DNA of 5,712 bases from Rickettsiales bacterium (GTDB lineage: Bacteria > Pseudomonadota > Alphaproteobacteria > Rs-D84). The notes beneath the pieces are model-generated. The model saw only the letters and a program-made list of their open reading frames with translations, did not search any database and was not told where the DNA came from. Where the stretch lies: the NCBI GenBank assembly GCA_031283565.1, contig JAITBM010000032.1, positions 1 to 5,712 on the forward strand, written 5' to 3'. This document shows, piece after piece, positions 1 to 5,712 of the stretch (the stretch's first letter is position 1; each line of letters opens with the position of its first letter). Position numbers and translations under genes: made by a program.

Positions 1-4
1 GTTG

Positions 5-10
5 TATAAT
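5..10 (+). promoter_or_regulatory. Putative -10 box of the tkt promoter
   Basis: A perfect TATAAT hexamer lies 29 bases before the transketolase start codon in an AT-rich leader. Transcription from it would begin near base 17 and leave a 5' leader of about 22 bases holding the Shine-Dalgarno sequence. The -35 element would fall before the window edge, so only half of the promoter can be seen and the call rests on one hexamer plus its position. Confidence 0.5.
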
Positions 11-28
11 AATACCATAATAAACGAT

Positions 29-34
29 AAAGGA
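29..34 (+). promoter_or_regulatory. Shine-Dalgarno sequence of tkt
   Basis: AAAGGA sits five bases before the ATG at base 40, the spacing expected of a ribosome binding site. It supports that ATG over later in-frame ATG codons such as the one at residue 10. Confidence 0.7.
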
Positions 35-39
35 AAAAA

Positions 40-1797
40 ATGTTTAATAAGAAAGAATTGAAGATAATGGCGGACGCGGCGCGGCTGCTTGCGCTGGATG
101 CCATACAGACGGCCGGCTCCGGGCATCCCGGCGTGGCGCTCGGGTTTGCGGATGTCATGACCGCGCTGTACGCGAACCACCTGCGGTTTGATCCGAGGCG
201 CGGGGACTGGCCGGGGCGGGATCGCTTCATTCTGTCCATGGGGCATGCCTCTGCTCTGCTTTATGCCGTGCTGCACCTTGCCGGGTACCCGCTGCCGCGC
301 GAAAAATTGAAATTGTTCCGCAGAATCGGCGGGATGCCGGGACATCCGGAGCGCAACCTTGCCGCGGGGATCGAGATGACCTCCGGGCCGCTGGGCCAGG
401 GGCTCGCCTCGGCCGTCGGAATTGCGATGGCCGCGCCGGATGTCAAGGTTTATGCCGCATGCTCGGACGGCGACCTGATGGAGGGCGTTGCGATGGAAGC
501 CGCCTCGCTCGCCGGATACCGCGGCTTGCGCAACCTGATAGTCCTGTGGGACGACAACAGAATCACTATCGACGGGGCTCCGGCGACAAGGGACGACATG
601 CCGGCGAAATTCCGCGACATGGGGTGGAATACCGTGGAGCTGGACGGAATGAATCCCGGGGAAGTGGACAAGGCGCTCGGGATCGCGAAAAAGAAGAAAG
701 GCCCCGTGCTGCTCGCGTGCAGAACCGTGATAGGATACGGATCCGCTCGCGAGGGAACCGCGGCGTCCCACGGCTCGCCGCTCGAATATGCGGACGGGCT
801 GAGGGTTATATCCGGATTGACGCCGGCGTTCGAGGCGGCGGCGCCCATGTGGGCGAGGCTGGCCGCGTCGAAGGCGCCGCAAAGGCCGGCGAAGCCCGCG
901 CGTGTCAAAGCGTTTGAAATGCCGCAGCTTGAAACGGCCCCCGCCTCCACGCGCGAGCTGTTCGCCCATGTGATCAGGGCGGCGGTCGAAAAGAATCCGG
1001 GCCTTGTCATAGGCGGCAGCGCGGACCTGTCCGCAAGCACCGGCGCCTATGCGGAGGCCGGCAATTTCATACATTACGGAATCCGCGAGCATGCCATGGG
1101 GGCCGTCATGAACGGCCTGGCCATGGGCGGGCTTTTTCCATACGGGGCGACCTTTCTGGCTTTCAGCGACTACATGAGGCCGCCGATCCGCCTGGCCGCC
1201 CTGATGGGCCTGCCGGTCCTGTTCGTCTTTTCGCATGATTCCATCGCGCTCGGGGAAGACGGACCGACGCACCAGCCGGTCGAGCAGCTGCCGGCGCTGC
1301 GCCTTGTTCCGAATCTTCGCGTCATGCGCCCGTGCAATCTGCGCGAGGTTTACCTGTGCGTTTCCGAGCACTTCAAGTCCGGCGGGCCGTCCGCGATCAT
1401 TCTGTCGCGCCAGTCCTTCGCGCCGGTTCCGGAAAGCGTTGACGCCGACGCGCATGGCTATGTCGCATCCGGTCCGCGCGACGCGGACGTGCGAATCGTG
1501 GCGACCGGATCCGAAGTCGCGCTCGGGCTCGCGGTCCGGTCCGCGCTGGAGAGGCGCGGCGTAAGCGCGGCCGTATTTTCGGCCCCGATCATCGACGCCG
1601 TCCGCATCGGCGGGTTTGCTGCTGGCGGACGCTCCGCATGGATCGAGGCCTCCGCGCAGGCCGCGCCGTTCGCCGCCGACATGACTGTCGGCGTCGCCGC
1701 GTTCGGGCAGTCGGGCCCCGGGGCCGATGTCTACATGGCGGCAGGATTCGATGCCGAGAAAATCGCCGCCAGGCTGGGCGAAAAACATCTCAGATGA
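40..1797 (+). CDS. tkt: Transketolase, compact form
   Basis: Thiamine-diphosphate enzyme of the non-oxidative pentose phosphate pathway. It moves two-carbon ketol units from xylulose 5-phosphate to ribose 5-phosphate or erythrose 4-phosphate in the cytoplasm, as a homodimer in known members. Visible residues, with E. coli TktA equivalents recalled from memory: His29 in SGHPG (H26), His69 in SMGHAS (H66), His102 (H100), the SDGDLMEG cofactor motif with Asp143 and a following Asn173 for metal binding, His244 in SHGSPL (H261), catalytic Glu350 in IREHAM (E411), His399, Asp407 and His411 in the SHDSIALGEDGPTHQ block, and Arg457 in LSRQ (R520). At 585 residues it is about 78 shorter than TktA; the shifts place losses of about 19 residues before the SDGDLMEG motif, about 44 in the interdomain linker and about 15 in the C-terminal domain. 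No catalytic residue is lost, so it is probably active. The start is fixed by the Shine-Dalgarno sequence, and the stop overlaps the next gene. Confidence 0.96.
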   Translation: MFNKKELKIMADAARLLALDAIQTAGSGHPGVALGFADVMTALYANHLRFDPRRGDWPGRDRFILSMGHASALLYAVLHLAGYPLPREKLKLFRRIGGMPGHPERNLAAGIEMTSGPLGQGLASAVGIAMAAPDVKVYAACSDGDLMEGVAMEAASLAGYRGLRNLIVLWDDNRITIDGAPATRDDMPAKFRDMGWNTVELDGMNPGEVDKALGIAKKKKGPVLLACRTVIGYGSAREGTAASHGSPLEYADGLRVISGLTPAFEAAAPMWARLAASKAPQRPAKPARVKAFEMPQLETAPASTRELFAHVIRAAVEKNPGLVIGGSADLSASTGAYAEAGNFIHYGIREHAMGAVMNGLAMGGLFPYGATFLAFSDYMRPPIRLAALMGLPVLFVFSHDSIALGEDGPTHQPVEQLPALRLVPNLRVMRPCNLREVYLCVSEHFKSGGPSAIILSRQSFAPVPESVDADAHGYVASGPRDADVRIVATGSEVALGLAVRSALERRGVSAAVFSAPIIDAVRIGGFAAGGRSAWIEASAQAAPFAADMTVGVAAFGQSGPGADVYMAAGFDAEKIAARLGEKHLR

Positions 1798-2222
1798 AAA
1801 TACATGACGGCGATGTCTTGACCGTGTTCGGCGAGCGGCGCGCCGTAATCGCGGGCGAAGTCGGAGGCGCTCCGGAATTTTTGGACCGCCGCGTGCGCGA
1901 CAGGATCAAGCGCGAATTCGCCATGCGCGCCAAGGAAATCATGCGGGGCATGCCTCCGGATCTGCGCCCGAAGAAGCTGGCTGTCAAGGACACCAGGTCC
2001 CGCTGGGGCTCGTGCTCTGCCGCTGGGGCTATCTCGCTGTCCTGGCGTCTGGCGTTTGCGCCGCCGCCGGTAATGCGCTATGTCGTAGTTCACGAATGCT
2101 GCCATTTGGCCGAGATGAACCATGGCGCCGAATTCTGGAATCTGGTCGCGCGGTTTTGTCCGGGGCATGGCGCCGCCCGCGCCTGGCTGCGCAGAAACGG
2201 CGGGGGATTGTTTGAATTTTGA
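1794..2222 (+). CDS. YgjP/DUF45-family metal-dependent hydrolase, short form
   Basis: A 142-residue protein of the YgjP-like (DUF45, WLM-related) zinc hydrolase family. The signature is HECCHLAEMNHGAEFW at residues 100-115: His100, His104 and His110 form the HExxHx5H metal site and Glu101 is the expected catalytic base. The second family motif, SRWGSCS, is at residues 69-75, followed by SWRLAFAPP. E. coli YgjP has been described as a UTP pyrophosphatase, but the role of most members is unknown and I do not assign a substrate. Family members are usually near 230 residues; this one starts at the DGDVLTVFGE segment and lacks the N-terminal beta-rich part. The same frame continues upstream to base 1638, but that stretch lies inside tkt and reads as an arginine-rich shadow without family motifs, so I chose the ATG at 1794. 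That ATG overlaps the tkt stop by four bases (ATGA) with no strong Shine-Dalgarno sequence, pointing to translational coupling. Confidence 0.9.
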   Translation: MKIHDGDVLTVFGERRAVIAGEVGGAPEFLDRRVRDRIKREFAMRAKEIMRGMPPDLRPKKLAVKDTRSRWGSCSAAGAISLSWRLAFAPPPVMRYVVVHECCHLAEMNHGAEFWNLVARFCPGHGAARAWLRRNGGGLFEF

Positions 2223-2300
2223 ATTTTGTTTGCAGAATTCGTCGCGGCAATTGGGAAAGATGTTACCGCATCCCATTTGTATACCCGCGCAGTCCGGGGA

Positions 2301-2322
2301 GCAGGCTGCCGCAGCCTGCGGC
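2301..2322. repeat. Two overlapping, mutually exclusive hairpins
   Basis: GCAGGCTG (2301-2308) pairs perfectly with CAGCCTGC (2312-2319) across a three-base loop. GCCGCA (2308-2313) also pairs perfectly with TGCGGC (2317-2322) across loop GCC. The two stems share bases, so only one can form at a time. The second is followed by TTAATACTT, too poor in T for a confident intrinsic terminator. It could be the 3' end structure of the tkt-hydrolase transcript or part of an interspersed palindromic repeat. Confidence 0.6.
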
Positions 2323-2327
2323 TTAAT

Positions 2328-2390
2328 ACTTCAATATCTTTTGCGCGGGCGCCGCATATTTTCGCTGCGCGCCCGTTTGGATATTCCAGT
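2328..2390. repeat. Long imperfect stem-loop
   Basis: Nested complementary arms: ACT (2328-2330) with AGT (2388-2390), AATATC (2333-2338) with GATATT (2380-2385), and a GC-rich core at 2346-2356 pairing with 2366-2375 through ten base pairs and one bulged C, closing on a nine-base loop. The internal loops are asymmetric (TTTTGCG against TTTG). The nested arrangement is more than a chance short palindrome and could fold as RNA or be a mobile palindromic element. After the core the strand reads only TTTGG, so it is a weak terminator candidate. Confidence 0.55.
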
Positions 2391-2451
2391 CGGCGAATGG
2401 CAGACAAGGCGGTTCCCATTTGCGCCGGCCGCAACAAAAGATAAAAGTGTA

Positions 2452-2474
2452 ATCCCGCGGTTTGACCGCGGGAT
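2452..2474. repeat. Alphaproteobacterial-type palindromic repeat (ATCCCGCGG, TTTGA loop)
   Basis: A perfect nine-base-pair inverted repeat, ATCCCGCGG and CCGCGGGAT, around the loop TTTGA. Read on the + strand from 2450 the element spells VIPRFDRGI, closely matching the spurious VIPRLDRGIQ peptide produced by a palindromic element dispersed in many alphaproteobacterial genomes. I recognise the pattern from memory; copy number in this genome cannot be seen here. On the minus strand it is followed by a T-rich stretch, so it could also end a minus-strand transcript. Confidence 0.7.
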
Positions 2475-2476
2475 AA

Positions 2477-2520
2477 GGATTTGTTCTTACCATTTATAAA
2501 TCCGTTACGGTTGTTTTTTT
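2477..2520 (+). terminator. Weak hairpin followed by a T run
   Basis: GGATTTGT (2477-2484) pairs with ATAAATCC (2496-2503) with one G-U pair around an 11-base loop, and a run of seven T's ends at 2520. The stem is AT-rich and about ten bases separate it from the T run, so this is a poor intrinsic terminator. It is listed because it is the only T run downstream of the tkt-hydrolase unit on the coding strand. Confidence 0.2.
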
Positions 2521-2829
2521 CAAGTCCTTGGCTTTAAGCCAGCTTCATCGTCGACGGCCTTCGCAACAATGCCTCCGCCTTCACTATGCCCGGGCCCCCT
2601 GGCCTTTTTGACCGCCATCATATTGCATTTCCCTATTCGCGCTTTTATTGTCGTGGCTGGATTCACGGTATCTTTGAGCGCGAATGGCAGGGGAAGAAAC
2701 AAGAATTCGGGATACGGGCGGCTCGCGCTCGGTATCTGCGGTTTTCCCGACACGATCGGGATTTGACTTGGTCGCATGCGGCCGTAAATAGCATTTTTAT
2801 ACAACACTCTGCAAAATTCCCGATATTTA

Positions 2830-2838
2830 TGCTATAAT
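2830..2838 (+). promoter_or_regulatory. Extended -10 promoter of addA
   Basis: TGCTATAAT is a perfect extended -10 element (TGn followed by TATAAT). The -35 region is poor: CTGCAA at 2809-2814 with an 18-base spacer matches the consensus at three of six bases, which is tolerable for an extended -10 promoter. The box ends six bases before the addA ATG at 2845, so transcription should start at or within a base or two of the start codon. Confidence 0.6.
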
Positions 2839-2844
2839 ATTGAT

Positions 2845-5712
2845 ATGACGGGAAAAATTTCTCTTTCTGCCGAGCAGGCGGCCGCCGTGCGGCCAACGTT
2901 CAGCATAGTGGTGCAGGCAAACGCCGGCACCGGCAAGACTTTTGTGCTGGTCCAGCGCCTCTTGCGTCTGCTTTTTCGCGAATATTCGGCCGCTCCAGAG
3001 GGGGCGGCCCGCCCCGGAATTTTATGCCTTACCTATACTAATGCGGGGGCGTCGGAAATGCGGATTCGCGTTTTGGACGCGATTATGGAATGGGCCCGCG
3101 CTGACGACGAGTCTCTCCGGGGGCTTCTGACAGGCATAGCGCATGAAAATCAGCCGTCAAATCAAGATCTTATGAATGCGCGGCGCATATTCTACGATTT
3201 TCTGGATTCCCCGGGCCGTCTGAAAATAGTGACGATTCATGGATTTTGCGAGGAGGTTTTGCGCCGATTCGCGCCGGAATCCGGCGTTCCGGCTGCCTGG
3301 CGCCTGCTTAGCGGCGCCGAGCAGAAGCGCGTGCTTAAAGACGCGTTCAAAGATTTGATGAACAGGCCGGGAACGGATGCCATGGCCGCCGCTTTCGACA
3401 ATATTGTGGGGCAGACCAGCGAATATTCTCTAGATGGTCTGCTGGAATCTATTCTGAAGCAATACCAAAACATTTCTGTATTGAAGCGGTCGTTCAAGTT
3501 TCCGGATTATGTAATTGAAAAGACGAAAAAACAGCTTGGCTTAACGGTGGAACCGCTTCGTCCCGATGACTATGAAAACAGGGAAAAATACCTGACGAAA
3601 ACAGGAGAAATTCGGAGAAATCTTAAAAAGTGCCCCCCCGAATTGATAGAAAATGCCATAAAAATCCACGAATATGACCAGTGGGTCAAAAATAGCGCCA
3701 TTTTGAGCTCTTCCTCAGATTTCCTGATACTTTGCGGAGCCTTTGCAGATCGGTACGAAGCCATAAAGAACAGGCGCGGATTGCTCGATTTTGATGATTT
3801 GCTGCTAAGGACGAAATTTCTGTTCGAAGATCCGGCGCGAATGGGGGCGGTTCTGTCGCAGATGGATTACGACATAAAGCATATTCTTGTCGATGAATCC
3901 CAAGATAATTCGAAAATAATGTGGGATATAATTTTACCGATGCTGGACGGATTTTTTGACGCTCGCGCCGGGGCGCTTCCGCGGACTTTCTTCGCGGTCG
4001 GCGACGCCAAGCAGTCGATCTTTTCCTTTCAGGGCGCGAGCCCGTCGCAGTTCGCCGAAATTCCGCAAAAAATCTCAAAGGCATCCGTGTCGGGATCGCG
4101 GCAATATGCAACTGTGCCCCTATCTGAGTCCAGGCGCACAACTCGGGCGGTTCTTGATGTCGTGGACTTTTTCTTCGCAAACGCCGGCATAAGAAGCTTT
4201 CCGGAAAATGTCAGCCATAAGTGCTGGCGGAAAACTGATTTCGGCATGGCCTGCATACACCCTTTATATGAAAAAACTGACGGAGAAAGCTTGGAAAAAA
4301 CTCGCGGAAAATATGTCGATATGGTCGCCGGCAAGATCGAAAAACTCGTTTTGGAAGAAAAAATCCCGCCTTCCGACATAATGGTGCTGCTTCAAAGGCG
4401 AAACCCTTTTTCCGGATTGCTCCAGTCTGCCCTGAGGCGTAGAAATATTCCCGCCGCAGGAAGCGACCGGATAAATCTGCCGTCTTATCAGCCGGTTAGG
4501 GATCTTTTGAACATACTGCGCTTCGCCTTGGCCCCGCATGATCCGCAAAACGACGCCGCGCTCGCATTCGTGCTGCGGGGACCGGTTTTCCGCCTAAGCG
4601 AGCGACAGATGCAGGATCTTTGCGTGACCAGGCGCCGCGACCGCCCGCTCTCGGCCGAAGTCGCCGAACAAATGCCCGGCACATACGCCGAGCTGATGCG
4701 GATGGCAGGGGCTTCCGCGCGCGGGCCCTACGAATTTTTCTCGCTCATTTTGCGGCAATACAAAACGCGGTTCATTGCGGCGGCCGGGCGCGCGGCATTG
4801 GAGCCGCTTGACGAATTCATGACCATGGCGCTGTCGTACGGGCGCACGGAATCGGGCGGGCTTCCCGGATTTCTGCGGTGGTTTCTGGATGGGGACGCCG
4901 AGGTGCGCCGCGACATGGAAAAAGGATCCGGCGTGCGCATACTGACCGCTCACTCGTCCAAGGGACTGGAAGCGCCCGTCGTGTTTCTGATAGATACGGC
5001 AAGGAATCCTTCGAGCGCGACGCGGCATAACCCGTTCGAAGCGCTGGCGCCCGCAGATGGTTTTTTTCTGTGCAAGACCCCCGGTTTTGACAGTGACGCA
5101 TGCGCGCTCGCGGCGGCCGCCGACCTGGATCAAAAAACGGAGGAATATTGGCGGCTGCTTTATGTTGCGATGACGCGCGCAAGGGACCGGCTGCTAGTGT
5201 TCGGCTGCGAGGAAGCAAGGGGGGGGGCCAGCGACTCATGGCACTCCAAATTATATGAAACGGTGAAAGAAATGCCGGGGGCGGCCATTTCGGACTATGG
5301 AGTCATCACTATTTCTAGCGGGGAAAATCATGCGGAAAAACTTGCGAAAAATATAGAAACACCGGCTTCAACAGATCTTACTAACCAATTGAAAAAACTG
5401 AGAAATAGCAAATGTGCGGAATCCGGGGCGGAAAACTTCGTCCCGGCCGCCAAATGGCATGAAAGCGGCCTCGGCCTGAGTCATGGAATTGACATTCACA
5501 AAAAGCTGCAGTTCCTGGATCTTGACTTAGAGGATGAGCTGGCGAAAAAGATTAAAGGCGATCGGGCCGTATCGCGTTTTTTTGCGCCGGGCGCGATGAC
5601 CGAAGTGCCGATTGCCGGAACGGTGGCGGGCGAGTTCCGCTCCATGCGGATAGACAGGATGATCGAGGCGGGCGATGAAATCCTGTTCATGGACTACAAG
5701 ACGGATGACGGG
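2845..5712 (+). CDS. addA: AddA-type double-strand-break repair helicase-nuclease, 3' end cut by window
   Basis: The AddA subunit, with AddB, processes DNA double-strand ends for RecA-dependent repair: a 3'-5' SF1A helicase joined to a RecB-like nuclease. The frame is open for 956 codons to the window edge. Helicase motifs run in order: Q motif at 7-15, Walker A ANAGTGKT at 25-32, motif Ia LTYTNAGASEM at 62-72, IVTIHGFCE near 128-136, Walker B VDESQD at 349-354, VGDAKQSIFSFQGA at 385-398, LSESRRTTRAVLDVVD from 426, ILTAHSSKGLEAPVVF at 699-714, and RLLYVAMTRARDRL at 770-783. The nuclease core shows His885, Asp937 in RIDRM, and Asp950 and Lys952 in DYKTD; the closing Q/Y motif lies past the edge. 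The ATG at 2845 is the first ATG after an in-frame stop at 2785 and is needed to include the Q motif; there is no Shine-Dalgarno sequence. No addB lies upstream. The frame and motif spacing look intact. Confidence 0.95.
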   Translation, partial: MTGKISLSAEQAAAVRPTFSIVVQANAGTGKTFVLVQRLLRLLFREYSAAPEGAARPGILCLTYTNAGASEMRIRVLDAIMEWARADDESLRGLLTGIAHENQPSNQDLMNARRIFYDFLDSPGRLKIVTIHGFCEEVLRRFAPESGVPAAWRLLSGAEQKRVLKDAFKDLMNRPGTDAMAAAFDNIVGQTSEYSLDGLLESILKQYQNISVLKRSFKFPDYVIEKTKKQLGLTVEPLRPDDYENREKYLTKTGEIRRNLKKCPPELIENAIKIHEYDQWVKNSAILSSSSDFLILCGAFADRYEAIKNRRGLLDFDDLLLRTKFLFEDPARMGAVLSQMDYDIKHILVDESQDNSKIMWDIILPMLDGFFDARAGALPRTFFAVGDAKQSIFSFQGASPSQFAEIPQKISKASVSGSRQYATVPLSESRRTTRAVLDVVDFFFANAGIRSFPENVSHKCWRKTDFGMACIHPLYEKTDGESLEKTRGKYVDMVAGKIEKLVLEEKIPPSDIMVLLQRRNPFSGLLQSALRRRNIPAAGSDRINLPSYQPVRDLLNILRFALAPHDPQNDAALAFVLRGPVFRLSERQMQDLCVTRRRDRPLSAEVAEQMPGTYAELMRMAGASARGPYEFFSLILRQYKTRFIAAAGRAALEPLDEFMTMALSYGRTESGGLPGFLRWFLDGDAEVRRDMEKGSGVRILTAHSSKGLEAPVVFLIDTARNPSSATRHNPFEALAPADGFFLCKTPGFDSDACALAAAADLDQKTEEYWRLLYVAMTRARDRLLVFGCEEARGGASDSWHSKLYETVKEMPGAAISDYGVITISSGENHAEKLAKNIETPASTDLTNQLKKLRNSKCAESGAENFVPAAKWHESGLGLSHGIDIHKKLQFLDLDLEDELAKKIKGDRAVSRFFAPGAMTEVPIAGTVAGEFRSMRIDRMIEAGDEILFMDYKTDDG
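5219..5227 (+). repeat. G9 homopolymer tract inside addA
   Basis: Nine consecutive G's fall between helicase motif VI and the nuclease domain, at codons near 792-795. The downstream frame (SWHSKLYETVKEM, then the nuclease residues) is AddA-like, so the nine-G state is the in-frame one. A seven-C run at 3633-3639 lies earlier in the same gene. Such runs are prone to slippage and also to sequencing error. Confidence 0.75.

Larger units (their letters stand above)
2223..2844. other. Long intergenic region rich in palindromes, no convincing gene
   Basis: This 622-base gap separates the hydrolase gene from addA. The first half (to about 2503) contains a series of inverted repeats, the main ones listed separately. 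Smaller ones are 2221-2240 (8-base-pair AT-rich stem with one G-U pair, loop TTTG, starting in the hydrolase stop codon) and 2420-2434 (TTGCG, five-base loop, CGCAA). The second half has an open minus-strand frame from a GTG at 2807 to a stop at 2520 (95 codons), preceded by a TATAAA box at 2803-2798 on that strand. Its product matches no family I know and no ribosome binding site is visible, so it is not called. A short hairpin TCCCGA/TCGGGA lies at 2745-2761. I see no tRNA, rRNA, tmRNA, RNase P RNA or CRISPR signature. An 11-base direct repeat (GCGAATGGCAG, at 2393 and 2680) may be chance. Confidence 0.7.

Noticed and set aside
450..1040. A 196-codon minus-strand frame, and a 152-codon + frame at 459-917, inside tkt
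   Set aside because: Both lie entirely within a well-supported transketolase gene, show no recognisable motif, and are expected shadows in GC-rich coding sequence.
2290..2322. AGTCCGGGGAGC reminiscent of the conserved GTCCGGGCT of RNase P RNA
   Set aside because: The other conserved RNase P RNA segments are absent on either strand within the gap.
2122..2499. A 125-codon + frame crossing from the hydrolase gene into the palindrome cluster
   Set aside because: Its start lies inside the hydrolase metal-site coding region, and its end is the translated palindrome (VIPRFDRGI), a known source of spurious proteins.
2569..2766. A + strand frame of 65 codons with a hydrophobic stretch resembling a membrane segment
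   Set aside because: It has no ribosome binding site or promoter, no known domain, and competes with the minus-strand frame in the same place.
2763..2790. TTGACT as a -35 box with TAAATA 16 bases later
   Set aside because: The -10 match is poor, and the extended -10 box at 2830-2838 is a much better promoter for addA.
4594..5239. Minus-strand frames of 140 and 179 codons opposite addA
   Set aside because: They overlap conserved helicase motifs on the + strand and read as arginine- and proline-rich shadow sequence.
2845..5712. Horizontal transfer of addA suggested by lower GC than tkt
   Set aside because: The lower GC is concentrated in poorly conserved linkers, the motif wording fits the inferred lineage, and no mobile element borders the gene.

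Overview
The window carries two complete genes and the first 956 codons of a third, all on the + strand, separated by one unusually long and palindrome-rich intergenic gap. The genes are GC-rich while the gaps before tkt and before addA are AT-rich. The third gene is an AddA-type helicase-nuclease whose motif wording (KGLEAPVVFL, TEVPIAG, RIDRM, DYKTD) is closest to alphaproteobacterial AddA as I remember it. The gap also holds a palindrome with a TTTGA loop whose reading frame spells VIPRFDRGI, the signature of a palindromic element scattered through many alphaproteobacterial genomes. I therefore infer an alphaproteobacterium, probably an uncultured one with compact proteins. No search was run, so this is an inference from motifs.

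Region 1 (about 1-2222) is a two-gene transcription unit. A TATAAT box and a Shine-Dalgarno sequence precede a compact transketolase of 585 residues that keeps all the catalytic residues I can place but lacks about 78 residues relative to E. coli TktA. Its stop codon overlaps the start codon of a 142-residue YgjP/DUF45 zinc hydrolase (HECCH motif), which is itself short at the N terminus.

Region 2 (2223-2844) is a 622-base gap without a convincing gene. Its first half holds a run of hairpins: two overlapping, mutually exclusive ones, one long imperfect stem-loop and one perfect nine-base-pair palindrome of the alphaproteobacterial type. Its second half holds an open minus-strand frame of 95 codons preceded by a TATAAA box that resembles the tkt promoter; I cannot say whether it is real.

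Region 3 (2845-5712, running off the window) is addA, with all SF1 helicase motifs in order and the metal-binding core of the C-terminal RecB-like nuclease reached just before the edge. A perfect extended -10 box ends six bases before its ATG and no Shine-Dalgarno sequence is present, so the mRNA is probably leaderless. A run of nine G's inside the gene could make its reading frame slip. addB, which usually sits just upstream of addA in alphaproteobacteria, is not there.

The genes serve different processes (pentose phosphate pathway, a poorly understood hydrolase, double-strand-break repair). I see no sign of a new multigene system; the most interesting points are the leaderless start, the G tract and the palindrome cluster.
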